Assembly: GCA_002311635.1 (NCBI GenBank)
Contig: DBZJ01000090.1
Location: forward strand, 1 to 31,086
From: Syntrophaceae bacterium UBA1163
Lineage (GTDB): Bacteria > Desulfobacterota > BSN033 > UBA1163
Reading direction: 5' to 3'
DNA: 31,086 bases
Below the pieces are notes generated by a model. It saw only the letters and a list, made by a program, of their open reading frames with translations. It was not told where the DNA came from and did not search any database. The position numbers were made by a program, and so were the translations under genes. This document shows positions 1 to 7,851 of this stretch, piece after piece. Position 1 is the first letter of the stretch, and each line of letters begins with the position of its first letter.

Positions 1-253
1 TTTTGTTACGTATAGGTAGGTGAACTAGGTAACTGAGGATGGTCCTGAGTTGCCCATCATCTCTTTTATGGTTGGTCCTGACAAATAATAGATTCAACCA
101 AATAAATTTTTTAAGCATTCTTCATCAATTCTTAATGATCCCATAGTGGATGTCGCCAATGGAACCTTTTAGAAATCCCCCTAAGTTCCTCTTTTCCAAA
201 GGGGGACTTTTTATTTAATTTTTTCTTCTTTTCTAAAGAGGAAAAAGGGGAGG
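1..253. other. Non-coding left flank downstream of the fumarate reductase gene
   Basis: I see no credible gene here. The stretch is AT-rich and holds one clear inverted repeat at 176-206 (TCCCCC facing GGGGGA), followed on the plus strand by T-rich sequence. It probably marks the end of the long minus-strand unit, although the T-run is on the plus-strand side, so its use as a minus-strand terminator is uncertain. Positions 8-40 contain loosely repeated GGT/GTGAAC words that may be a decayed short-period array. Confidence 0.5.
176..217. terminator. Inverted repeat with T-rich tail, possible terminator
   Basis: TCCCCC at 176-181 pairs with GGGGGA at 201-206, leaving a 19-base loop. The plus strand continues into CTTTTTATTT. 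That is terminator-like in the plus direction, but no plus-strand gene is visible to the left. On the minus strand, where the fumarate reductase gene ends at 254, the 3' side is only weakly T-rich. It may also be a dispersed intergenic palindrome. Confidence 0.35.
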
Positions 254-1927
254 CTATCGGATCGTTCCCACATAGTGGGCGGTGAGTTGACGCTCCCGGA
301 CTTTGGGGTTGGAGTAATCTGGAAGGAGCATCGGAGCGACTCGATCGGTGACGATCCCTGCCTTCTCTAATTCCTTGTGATATCTCCTGACATGATCCAG
401 GGTCAATTTGCCGTCTTTCGCTTTTTCTTTAACATACTGTGACGCACTCGCTCCTGCGATCCTGCCGAAGACGCAGACATCGAGAAGAGAATTTCCCATC
501 AGCCGATTCTCGCCGTGAACTCCACCTGAGACCTCGCCGGCAGAGAAGAACCCTGGTACAGATGTTTCGCAGCGGCTGTTATACTCCAATCCTCCATTTT
601 GGTAATGAAGCGTTGGATAAACCAGCATGGGCTCCTTTGAAATATCGATCCCATATCGTTTAAAAAGAATAAACTTCCCGGGAAATTCTCTCTTCACCGC
701 TCCTTCTCCCATCAGGACATCGATCATCGGGGAATCCAGCCAAATACCCAACTTCCCTGTAGAGGTTGGAACGCCTTTTCCGATTTCCGCGCATTCTCGA
801 ATGAAGCAAGACGATTCTACATCCCTCGGCTCCCGCTCATTGACGAATTGTTCTCCATCGATATTAAGAACATTGGCGCCCGCCCCCCTAACCTTCTCTG
901 TGATCAGGAGGCCCTCTGCCTGCTCTGGAAAGACTGCGCCAGTCGGATGGTACTGTACGGCATGGAGGAAACATAATTTCACGCCCACTCGATAACCCAG
1001 GATAAGACCATCTCCGGTGGCACCGTAGTGGTTCGTGGTCATAAATCCCCGAATGTGGAGTCTTCCCGAACCTCCTGTGGCCATCACCACTGCTTTTGCC
1101 TTGACGATGAAGTATTCCTCTGTTTCCAGATTATATAGGACTGCGCCCGCACAATGGCCATGCTCATTCAAAATCAGCTCCACAGCAGGAGAAAATTCCA
1201 ACACTTTGATATCCCCGGCCCGGTTCCTTGCTTCGTCTCTCAGGGTTCTCATGATTTCGGCACCGGTTATATCGGCCGCATAATGCATTCGCTTCCGACA
1301 GGTCCCGCCACCGTGCATGGACTGAAATCTCCCGTCCGGAAATTTTGTGAACATGCAACCAAGGCTTTCCAACCAGGCCAGAACCTTAGGGGCCTCTGTG
1401 ACAAGCGTATAAACCAGTTCTGGAGGATTTTTGAAATGGCCTCCTCCCACGACATCGAGGTAATGGTAATAAGGAGAGTCCTTTGTTCCCTTGGTTGCGG
1501 CTTGAATGCCGCCCTCAGCCATCATCGTATTGGCATCTCCATGCCTCAATTTGGTGGCGATTAATACCCTGGCCCCATTTTCTTGAGCCGTCAAGGCCGC
1601 TGCCGTTCCCGCACCTCCTCCCCCGAGGATCAGAATATCCGTCTCATACGCCACTTTGCTCAAATCGATCGCATCAGGGTTGACACGGCTCTTCGCCTCA
1701 AGAAGATCTACAATCTCCGGAGAAATGGCATAGCCCTTACTCGGTCCTACACGAATCTCCTTCCTCGAACCCTCTTTGAAATCGGGATGGTACTTTCTTA
1801 ACCGCTCCTCCCTTTCTTTCAAAGAAAGCAACGGAAACTCTTCCCCCCTTCTCTTCTTTTCAATTCTCGCGGGTCGTGTTGTTTCAACCTTCCTAATTAA
1901 TTCTTTCAATTCCCTTGTGTAGGGCAT
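254..1927 (-). CDS. Fumarate reductase / succinate dehydrogenase flavoprotein subunit, soluble type
   Basis: This 557-aa flavoprotein belongs to the FrdA/SdhA/TfrA family, which interconverts fumarate and succinate using FAD. The dinucleotide-binding loop GGGGAG is at residues 102-107. Active-site signatures are in place: QYHPTG (His327), the RGAGA arginine (Arg347), LHYQNGG (His441) and HGENRLMGNSLLD (Arg474). Two features are odd. The Rossmann loop starts about 100 residues in, after a basic N-terminal extension that ordinary SdhA lacks. The histidine that carries covalent FAD in membrane-bound SdhA/FrdA (SHT...GG) is replaced by Asn133 in ANTMMAEGG, so FAD is probably non-covalent. It is the last gene of the unit, after its iron-sulfur partner, and no membrane anchor gene is nearby. 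The start follows GAGGAG by about 11 bases. Direction of catalysis cannot be read from sequence. Confidence 0.9.
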   Translation of the reverse strand: MPYTRELKELIRKVETTRPARIEKKRRGEEFPLLSLKEREERLRKYHPDFKEGSRKEIRVGPSKGYAISPEIVDLLEAKSRVNPDAIDLSKVAYETDILILGGGGAGTAAALTAQENGARVLIATKLRHGDANTMMAEGGIQAATKGTKDSPYYHYLDVVGGGHFKNPPELVYTLVTEAPKVLAWLESLGCMFTKFPDGRFQSMHGGGTCRKRMHYAADITGAEIMRTLRDEARNRAGDIKVLEFSPAVELILNEHGHCAGAVLYNLETEEYFIVKAKAVVMATGGSGRLHIRGFMTTNHYGATGDGLILGYRVGVKLCFLHAVQYHPTGAVFPEQAEGLLITEKVRGAGANVLNIDGEQFVNEREPRDVESSCFIRECAEIGKGVPTSTGKLGIWLDSPMIDVLMGEGAVKREFPGKFILFKRYGIDISKEPMLVYPTLHYQNGGLEYNSRCETSVPGFFSAGEVSGGVHGENRLMGNSLLDVCVFGRIAGASASQYVKEKAKDGKLTLDHVRRYHKELEKAGIVTDRVAPMLLPDYSNPKVRERQLTAHYVGTIR

Positions 1928-1946
1928 GAGATCGCCAACTCCTCTC

Positions 1947-1970
1947 GCAGAGCGCTAAGCGCATAGCGTA
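1947..1970. repeat. Heptad array A1 (GCATAGC orientation), three units
   Basis: Three consecutive 7-base units, GCAGAGC, GCTAAGC and GCATAGC, followed by GTA, lie just upstream of the flavoprotein start. They are the reverse complement of the GCTATGC family. The array faces array A2 at 2063-2092 in inverted orientation within the same intergenic gap. Confidence 0.7.
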
Positions 1971-2062
1971 AAAATGTTAAATAAGATATTTCAAAAAAAC
2001 ATCAAAACAGGCTAGGCTTACTTTTAGTAGTTTAATCAGCTTATTGAACATGGATAGGTAAC

Positions 2063-2092
2063 GCTATGCACTCTGCGCTATGCGCTATGCGT
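2063..2092. repeat. Heptad array A2 (GCTATGC family), four units
   Basis: Four contiguous 7-base units at 2063, 2070, 2077 and 2084: three are GCTATGC and one is the variant ACTCTGC. The array directly abuts the stop codon of the iron-sulfur subunit at 2095. With A1 it forms an inverted pair separated by about 92 bases of AT-rich sequence. Confidence 0.8.
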
Positions 2093-2094
2093 CT

Positions 2095-2835
2095 TCATAG
2101 ATACGTTTTATCTTTCGGTGTCCAATTCTCGTCAGCTTGTTCCGGTTCGATCTCCCTCTTGTTGTAAAGATCCTTGAGCCCATCCTCGCTGGTATCCATC
2201 AATCCCCTGAGCATCTGCTCATATTTCCCCTTCTCGACTTCTTTAACCATTGAGGCAAGATGCTCGGCTCTGGGAGCAATGTACTTGCCATAGAGCCGCC
2301 TTCCCAAAATTGCAATATTATATTGGCAGATCTCCGCCGGACATCGCGATGTGCAAAGACCGCACATCACACAGTCGAAAGAAAGTTCTGCCAGTCGTGC
2401 AACATCCCCTCTCATCGCGGCTGCCATATAGTCCATGACTTCGATATCCATCGGACAGGACTTCGTGCAGGTGTTACATTGCAGGCACCGCAACAGTTCA
2501 GGGTAAGCCTTGACCAGCGTGTCGATGGTGGGTTTTATCTTCTCGATGTCATAAACACTTTTGGTGGCCGGGAAAAAAGGGATCTGCGTCAGATACATGT
2601 TAGGTTGAACAACGGTCTGACAGGCCAGGCCCACTTCAATCTTATAACTTCCCGGGAACCGGTAGACGGTTCCGCAGGCGCCACATATTCCGCCCCTACA
2701 CCCGCAGCCGCGAATTAACTGGTATCCTGCGTACTCCAACGCTTTTTGAATGGTAATGGAGGGAGGAACTTCGTATCGTTTTCCCATGATGAAGATGGGA
2801 ACCAACTCTTCTTTTACCTTTTTCTCTGCTTCCAC
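2095..2835 (-). CDS. Fumarate reductase iron-sulfur subunit (FrdB/TfrB-like)
   Basis: It carries electrons between the flavoprotein encoded next to it and another partner. From this start the protein is 246 aa. An N-terminal plant-type ferredoxin domain holds the [2Fe-2S] cysteines in GCGCRGGICGACG plus a later Cys in GLACQT. It is followed by two ferredoxin-type CX2CX2CX3CP motifs, CLQCNTCTKSCP and CVMCGLCTSRCP. Classical SdhB ends with a [3Fe-4S] site at the quinone pocket; here both C-terminal motifs look like full [4Fe-4S] sites, as in HdrC or TfrB, which fits a soluble electron partner. The frame stays open to GTG at 2880, but that start has no ribosome site and would run through a perfect 8-bp hairpin. 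GTG at 2835 follows GAGG by 8 bases and is preferred, with moderate certainty. Confidence 0.85.
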   Translation of the reverse strand: MEAEKKVKEELVPIFIMGKRYEVPPSITIQKALEYAGYQLIRGCGCRGGICGACGTVYRFPGSYKIEVGLACQTVVQPNMYLTQIPFFPATKSVYDIEKIKPTIDTLVKAYPELLRCLQCNTCTKSCPMDIEVMDYMAAAMRGDVARLAELSFDCVMCGLCTSRCPAEICQYNIAILGRRLYGKYIAPRAEHLASMVKEVEKGKYEQMLRGLMDTSEDGLKDLYNKREIEPEQADENWTPKDKTYL

Positions 2836-2849
2836 CGGTGAAACCTCAA

Positions 2850-2870
2850 CGTCGGCAATAAATGCCGACG
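2850..2870. other. Perfect 8-bp hairpin ahead of the iron-sulfur subunit start
   Basis: CGTCGGCA (2850-2857) and TGCCGACG (2863-2870) pair perfectly around a 5-base ATAAA loop. The stem ends about 15 bases upstream of the preferred GTG start at 2835. It may be a leader hairpin or an intergenic palindrome, and it argues against the longer reading of the gene. Confidence 0.6.
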
Positions 2871-2890
2871 CTACATTCACTATTTCTTAC

Positions 2891-2911
2891 GCTATGCGCT
2901 ATGCACTCTGC
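2891..2911. repeat. Heptad array A3 (GCTATGC family), three units
   Basis: Three contiguous units at 2891, 2898 and 2905: GCTATGC twice, then ACTCTGC. The array ends 5 bases before the stop codon of the FrhB-family gene at 2917. Confidence 0.75.
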
Positions 2912-2916
2912 GGTTT

Positions 2917-4065
2917 TTAGAGCGCGGCTGATTCAATCTTCAATTCATCCTCTTTGAAGGTTGCGACAGGAGGCACTTCTGCGGTATCCCTTCCCGGAAC
3001 ATACTGGAACATTTTCTGTACCCTATCCCCCACGCTCCGGAAGAGGGTGGCCACGGGTAATCGGCTCGGACAGGCGCTGTCGCAAAGCCCGCACCCGATG
3101 CAGGAGGTCACCATGTGAGACATCCGAATCAGATGGAAGATGAGCGTGTCGGTCGGCATGCGAATTTCACCCTTTCGATCCGCCCACCTCAGGAATTGGT
3201 CTCCATCGTGCTCGAAGACCGCCGTCTTGAAAACGCACTCTTTACAGTAACAAATCGGGCAAGCCACCATGCAGTTGTGGCACCGAACACAAGTCGAAAA
3301 ACGGTCCAAAAAGGACTGAAGGTCCTTGACGATACCTTTGAACTCTTGAAAAAGGGCGTCCCGCTTCTTCGTCCTATCAGCGATAACTTTGTTGACTACC
3401 TCGTTCCTGGATGCGGGCTCATTTTCTGAAAAAGAAAGAATGCCCTTTTCTTCGATCTCCTTTTCCAATTTGTCCCCGATTTCAACGCCGATCTCCTGAT
3501 CTGCTTTGTAGCCATACAGTTTAAGGACAATATCTGCTTGAGGAACGGGATATTCACACATCTGGCAGGCCGTCCTGAAAGCATACCCGGAAGGCGGAGA
3601 AATCTCACCCTTCTCCGTACCTTGGAGCAACGCTTTCGTCAATGCCTCCCCTCCTTTTCCCTCCTGTGCCATTTTCGCATAATCGGGCACTTCAAAGGTC
3701 CCAGGACAATCGATGCCAATGAGGTAGAGGTGATCCGGCTTCACCTGGAGAAATTTCGCCAATTCGACAGCGGCCCGGATTTCACATGCTTTCATCACGG
3801 CAGCTATTTTCTTGTCCAGATTCTTGACGCTGAGACTCGAGATCACTCTCGCAGATTGTACTGGCATCGTAGGCGAAAGGATGGCCACTCCGTTCAGCAT
3901 CTCTGGGTTTCGGATGAGCGTCTGCACGAATCCATCCTTTGAGGGGAGTGGTTTGGGAACCATGATTCCCTCCACAACTCCCTTTTCTAAAAGAGATTTC
4001 AGAAAGCCAACGATCGCTTCCTCTGTTTTTCCTTCTATCACTTTAACCGCTGCCTTCTTCGACAT
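2917..4065 (-). CDS. FrhB/FdhB-family iron-sulfur oxidoreductase subunit
   Basis: The 382-aa protein resembles the beta subunits of coenzyme F420-reducing hydrogenases and formate dehydrogenases, which in Hdr-linked complexes pass electrons between a soluble two-electron carrier and iron-sulfur partners. The FrhB-like core carries the KACEIRAAVEL segment at 92-102. Further cysteines occur at 120, 167 and 170. The C-terminal half is cysteine-rich: Cys259, 262, 265 and 269 in CVRCHNCMVACP, extra Cys272, 274 and 277, then Cys322, 325, 328 and 332 in CIGCGLCDSACP. The gene sits between mvhD and the fumarate reductase subunits, suggesting it is their electron entry or exit module. Whether it uses F420, NAD(P)H or only protein partners cannot be decided from sequence. 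The start follows GGAAAGGAG by about 12 bases. Confidence 0.75.
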   Translation of the reverse strand: MSKKAAVKVIEGKTEEAIVGFLKSLLEKGVVEGIMVPKPLPSKDGFVQTLIRNPEMLNGVAILSPTMPVQSARVISSLSVKNLDKKIAAVMKACEIRAAVELAKFLQVKPDHLYLIGIDCPGTFEVPDYAKMAQEGKGGEALTKALLQGTEKGEISPPSGYAFRTACQMCEYPVPQADIVLKLYGYKADQEIGVEIGDKLEKEIEEKGILSFSENEPASRNEVVNKVIADRTKKRDALFQEFKGIVKDLQSFLDRFSTCVRCHNCMVACPICYCKECVFKTAVFEHDGDQFLRWADRKGEIRMPTDTLIFHLIRMSHMVTSCIGCGLCDSACPSRLPVATLFRSVGDRVQKMFQYVPGRDTAEVPPVATFKEDELKIESAAL

Positions 4066-4097
4066 GTTAGGTCATTCTCCTTTCCTTTATTAAATAA

Positions 4098-4128
4098 CGT
4101 GATCGTATCCGTGCTTCGTGTCCGTAAT
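4098..4128. repeat. CGTGTC element B1 (6-6-7-6-6 spacing)
   Basis: Five CGT-starting units begin at 4098, 4104, 4110, 4117 and 4123, so the spacing is 6, 6, 7 and 6 bases. The same 31-bp layout recurs at 14618-14648 and 15545-15575, in the same orientation and always between genes of this unit. Confidence 0.7.
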
Positions 4129-4165
4129 ATCTATTTTCCTTACCCTATTTTCTAGTATTTCTAAC

Positions 4166-4193
4166 GCTATGCGCTATGCTCTCTGCGCTTTGC
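4166..4193. repeat. Heptad array A4 (GCTATGC family), four units
   Basis: Four contiguous units at 4166, 4173, 4180 and 4187: GCTATGC twice, TCTCTGC, then GCTTTGC. The unit order matches the reverse complement of array A5 at 13589-13616 apart from one base in the last unit. It ends 2 bases before the mvhD stop codon. Confidence 0.8.
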
Positions 4194-4195
4194 CC

Positions 4196-4618
4196 TTACG
4201 CATTCCAAAGTTGTTTCATTGGATTTGGCCCCATCTTCTTTAGGTCGTCAACCATCTTCGTCACCGTGTCAGCAAAGAGTTTTCCTTCACTGGCGCTGAT
4301 CCATTTGAGCAAGACGCGATCCTCTGTATAACCCATTTGTTGCAGGATGCCTTTCAGAATGGCTACTCTTCTCCGAGCCTTATAGTTTCCTGTCTGATAG
4401 TGACAGTCACCCGGATGGCAACCTCCGATCAACACGCCATCCGCCCCGTCAATCAGGGCTTTCAGCACATAGATGGAGTCTACCGCCCCTGAGCACATCA
4501 AATGGACAACGCGGACATTGGGAGGATATTGCTGCCGGGTGGTCCCGGCAAGATCTGCTCCAGTATAGGTGCACCAGTGGCATAAAAAAGCGACAATCCT
4601 CGGTTCAAATTCAGCCAT
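4196..4618 (-). CDS. mvhD: MvhD/FlpD-family [2Fe-2S] electron-transfer subunit
   Basis: MvhD proteins are small [2Fe-2S] adaptors that feed electrons from a hydrogenase, formate dehydrogenase or NADH module into the FAD of HdrA. This 140-aa protein has the family cysteines: CHWC (13 and 16), Cys42 in HLMCSGAVD, and Cys67/Cys72 in GGCHPGDCHY. Its length is usual for a stand-alone MvhD. It directly follows the fused hdrA3 and precedes the FrhB-family gene, which is the expected place for an adaptor between the two. The ribosome site GGAGG lies 6 bases before the ATG. Family assignment is firm; the identity of its donor is inferred from neighbours only. Confidence 0.9.
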   Translation of the reverse strand: MAEFEPRIVAFLCHWCTYTGADLAGTTRQQYPPNVRVVHLMCSGAVDSIYVLKALIDGADGVLIGGCHPGDCHYQTGNYKARRRVAILKGILQQMGYTEDRVLLKWISASEGKLFADTVTKMVDDLKKMGPNPMKQLWNA

Positions 4619-4633
4619 TTTCTACCTCCGTTG

Positions 4634-4661
4634 GTCGTAAGTCGTAAGTCGATAGGCGTTT
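4634..4661. repeat. Heptad array D1a (GTCGTAA family)
   Basis: Four contiguous 7-base units at 4634, 4641, 4648 and 4655: GTCGTAA twice, GTCGATA, GGCGTTT. It faces D1b (4691-4718), which carries the same family on the other strand, across about 29 bases. Confidence 0.75.
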
Positions 4662-4690
4662 AAGCATAACCTGTGTTTTCATCTCTTCCC

Positions 4691-4718
4691 CTTCACGCCT
4701 CCCCCCTTGCGCCTTACG
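4691..4718. repeat. Heptad array D1b, inverted partner of D1a
   Basis: On the minus strand this reads as four 7-base units: CGTAAGG, CGCAAGG, GGGGAGG and CGTGAAG. The first two match the CGTAAGT words of D1a, so the pair could form an imperfect stem in the spacer between hdrA3 and mvhD. Confidence 0.65.
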
Positions 4719-4726
4719 GATTATAG

Positions 4727-7700
4727 TTAGTCCATGACCGCATCCAGGGCGGCCAGATTCAAATCCTTTTCAAAGTTCCGCTGCTGCGAGGCCGCATTCC
4801 GACAGGCGATGACGCAGGAGCCACAACCCTGACAGAGCGACCCGATCACCTCCGCCTTACCTTCTTCCTCGTTCAGAACCCTGGCTCCATAAGGACAAGT
4901 CTCGACGCAGAGACCGCATCCACAGCAGAGCCTTTTAATCACATAGGCCTGATAGGCTTTTTCCTCCACCGTTTCCTTGGATAAGAGCGCTCCTGCTCTG
5001 GCAGCCGCCGCACTCCCCTGGGAGATCACGTCTTCCATAAAATTGGGCGAATGGCAGAGGCCACAGAAGAATTTTCCACGGTCAACCGAATCCAGGGGGG
5101 CAGATTTTGGATTGGCCTCCATGAAGAAGCCATCCGGATTGAGATCCACGTCGAATATCTTCGCCAGCTCACGATGGTCGTTCGGCTCAATTCCGGTGCT
5201 GAGGACGACACGGTCAGCTGAAAGGGTAACGGGACTATTCATCGCAGGATCGAACAGGGAAACTTGGAGATTTCCACCCTGAAGTGTGACTTTCGGCTTA
5301 TTCTCCAGGTCATATCGCATGAAAATGACGCCCTTCCCTCTTGCATCGTGATAATAAGTCTCATAAAATCCATAGGTCCTCACGTCGCGGTAGAGCACAT
5401 AAATATTCATATCCGGGTTGTTTTCCTTTAACTTCAGGGCATTCATCACCGCATGGCCGCAGCAGACACGGCTGCAATAGGGATGTTCCGCATCCCTGGA
5501 GCCTACGCACTGAATCATCACCAGCGAATGAATATCCTTCAACCCTTGATCGTTCGAATGGATCATCTTATCTAACTGTCTCTGCGTCAACACCCTCGAA
5601 TCTTCTCCGTAAAGGTATTCCTTGGGGGTGACCTCTTTTCCTCCGGTGGCAAGGATCAACGCCCCGTGGTCAAAGACTTTTTCTTCATTCTGATGGCGAA
5701 TTTTCGTTCGGTAATGTCCGTTCTTCTTTTCAAATCCAAGAACCTCCGCCTCGGAATAGAGATGGATGGACGGATTGGCTCCCACTTGCTTGATAAGTTC
5801 ATTTAAAAGGTTTTGGGGATTCGATCCCTTCAACGTGTAGAAGGATTCCCTTAAATTCCCTCCCAGTTCTTTTCCCTTCTCGATCAAATAGATCTCATAT
5901 CCCTGCTGGGCCAGCTGAAGGGATGCCGTCATACCGGCAAGACCTCCTCCTACGACCAACCCCTTCTTGTCGATTGCCTGCTTCCCTGTTCGAATGGGTT
6001 GAGAACGCCTCGCCCTCTCGACCCCTGCCCTGATCAGAGCCATCGCCTTTTCTGTCGCTAATTTGGGATAGCCTTCGTGAACGAAGGCGCACTGCTCCCG
6101 GATGTTGGCATATTCAATGAGGTAAGGATTAAAACCGATCCCTTTCGCCATCTCTTCCATGGCCCCCCGAATCTCCCGATGGGAACAACCCGCAATGACG
6201 ATCCGGTTGAGACCCTGCTCCCCGATTCGCTTCTTGATAAGATCCAAATCCTCCGGAAGGCAGGCCAGACCCACCTCTTCAACGTGGACCACCTCTCTCA
6301 ACTGCTTTGTCCCGTTGACAAGGTCAGGGATGGAGAGGCTCTTCTTCAACGCTTCTCCGCAATGACAGAGAAAAACCCCGACCTTGGGAATTTCATCTCC
6401 CAAAGCCCCTTCCACGGGATACTCTTTGGCAACGTGGGGAAGTCGATTCGGGGCGAGAAAGGATGCAGCCGCTGCCGCAGCGCTCGAGCCCTCTACCACT
6501 GTCTCCGGAATGTCTCTGGGACCCCGAAATGCCCCTCCAACGAAAATTCCTTTGATTGAAGTATGCGCCGGACTAAATTCGCCCGTCTGACAAAACCCCT
6601 GCGGATTCAATTGAAGGCCCATTCTTCCCGCCAGATCCTTGATGGCCTGGGGTGGGGTGAAACCAACCGAAAGCACGACCGCATCGAACTCCCTCTCCTC
6701 AAATGTCCCGTCCTCTTTCACATAGGTAATGAGGAGGTTTTTCGTCTGCTGAACCTCTTTAATCGAAGAGACGGCACTCCGAATATATTCAATCCCGTAT
6801 TCGGTCTTTGCCCTCTCATAATATCGCTCGTAATCCTTTCCCATGGGTCGAATGTCCATGTAGAAGAAGGTCACCCCAAGACCGGGAGATCGATCTTTCG
6901 CAATCATGGCCTGCTTGGTGGCATACATACAGCAGATAGTGGAACAGTGATTCTGACCGCAGGAAGGATCCCTGGATCCAACGCACTGGATGAAGGCGAT
7001 CTTTTCCATCTTTTTCCCATTGGAGACCCGGGTGGGCAATCCCTGCGTTGGACTCGATGTGGAGAGCAATCTCTCGAACTGAATGCTCGTCAGCACGTTC
7101 TCATATCGGCCAAAGCCATATTCCCCTTTTCTCTGAGCGATGAAGGGTTCAAACCCAAATCCCAGGATAATGGCTCCGGCCTCAATTTCTTCTTGCTCTT
7201 CTTTCATATTGAGATCGATAGCCCCTGGACCGCAGACCTTCACGCATTCTCCACAGCGGGTGCAGGTTTTTGGGTCAATCACGAAGCTGTGCGGGATCGC
7301 TTGAGGAAAGGGAAGATAGATCGCCTTCCGTTTCTCCAGGCCTCCACCGAATTCTCTCTCCACCTCCACGGGGCAAACCTTTACGCAGGCTTCACAAAGG
7401 GTGCACCGCTTGGGATCGACCATTCGAGGTTTCCGAACGACAGAGACATTAAAGTCCCCTTCCTTTCCTTCAACCTTCACCACTTCCGAATAGGGCAACA
7501 ATTCGATATTGTCATGAAGATGACATTCATAAATCGGACAGAAGGCAGGAGGAGTGGGGCTCATAAAGCAGACGCCACACGAGTTCGTAGGAAAGGTCTT
7601 ATCCAGCAGCGGGAAATAACCTCCGATCGCCGGTCCCTGCTCCAATAGGAAAACCTTTGTTCCCATCTCTGCTAACAGAAGTGCAGATTGCATTCCGGCA

Positions 7701-7759
7701 ATGCCTGCACCCACCACCAACGCTGAATTTTTATTGCCTCTTATCTTTTCCTGTGCCAT
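4727..7759 (-). CDS. HdrA3: fused double HdrA flavoprotein with ferredoxin domains
   Basis: HdrA is the FAD subunit of heterodisulfide reductase complexes and the site of electron bifurcation where that occurs. This 1010-aa protein holds two HdrA-like modules in tandem. Module 1 (about 1-445) has GAGIAG at 17-22, a cysteine-rich FAD segment (Cys61, 64, 74, 79), and an inserted ferredoxin domain (Cys119, 122, 125, 129 and Cys166, 169, 172, 176). Module 2 starts with an HdrA N-terminal domain (CHCG, Cys465/467; Cys500, 525, 557) and a second FAD loop GGGLAG at 604-609. It has no inserted ferredoxin. The tail has two [4Fe-4S] motifs (Cys945, 948, 951, 955 and 976, 979, 982, 986). The layout equals hdrA1 plus hdrA2 joined. 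It is followed by mvhD and preceded by hdrC2-hdrB2, completing an HdrABC-MvhD set. Confidence 0.9.
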   Translation of the reverse strand: MAQEKIRGNKNSALVVGAGIAGMQSALLLAEMGTKVFLLEQGPAIGGYFPLLDKTFPTNSCGVCFMSPTPPAFCPIYECHLHDNIELLPYSEVVKVEGKEGDFNVSVVRKPRMVDPKRCTLCEACVKVCPVEVEREFGGGLEKRKAIYLPFPQAIPHSFVIDPKTCTRCGECVKVCGPGAIDLNMKEEQEEIEAGAIILGFGFEPFIAQRKGEYGFGRYENVLTSIQFERLLSTSSPTQGLPTRVSNGKKMEKIAFIQCVGSRDPSCGQNHCSTICCMYATKQAMIAKDRSPGLGVTFFYMDIRPMGKDYERYYERAKTEYGIEYIRSAVSSIKEVQQTKNLLITYVKEDGTFEEREFDAVVLSVGFTPPQAIKDLAGRMGLQLNPQGFCQTGEFSPAHTSIKGIFVGGAFRGPRDIPETVVEGSSAAAAAASFLAPNRLPHVAKEYPVEGALGDEIPKVGVFLCHCGEALKKSLSIPDLVNGTKQLREVVHVEEVGLACLPEDLDLIKKRIGEQGLNRIVIAGCSHREIRGAMEEMAKGIGFNPYLIEYANIREQCAFVHEGYPKLATEKAMALIRAGVERARRSQPIRTGKQAIDKKGLVVGGGLAGMTASLQLAQQGYEIYLIEKGKELGGNLRESFYTLKGSNPQNLLNELIKQVGANPSIHLYSEAEVLGFEKKNGHYRTKIRHQNEEKVFDHGALILATGGKEVTPKEYLYGEDSRVLTQRQLDKMIHSNDQGLKDIHSLVMIQCVGSRDAEHPYCSRVCCGHAVMNALKLKENNPDMNIYVLYRDVRTYGFYETYYHDARGKGVIFMRYDLENKPKVTLQGGNLQVSLFDPAMNSPVTLSADRVVLSTGIEPNDHRELAKIFDVDLNPDGFFMEANPKSAPLDSVDRGKFFCGLCHSPNFMEDVISQGSAAAARAGALLSKETVEEKAYQAYVIKRLCCGCGLCVETCPYGARVLNEEEGKAEVIGSLCQGCGSCVIACRNAASQQRNFEKDLNLAALDAVMD

Positions 7760-7851
7760 TCTTAACCCCTGTTTTGAGATATGAACTCTGCATATGAAGA
7801 TATTTGAGAATCACTATCGCCGGCTACGGCTAATGCGCTTAGTTAAACAAT

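Noticed and set aside
1947..2092. CRISPR array, given the spaced repeats
   Set aside because: The units are 7 bases and directly contiguous, with no unique spacers of constant length and no cas genes.
6563..7648. A 361-codon plus-strand open frame opposite hdrA3
   Set aside because: It is antisense to a well-supported HdrA gene with all cysteine motifs, and its translation shows no family features.
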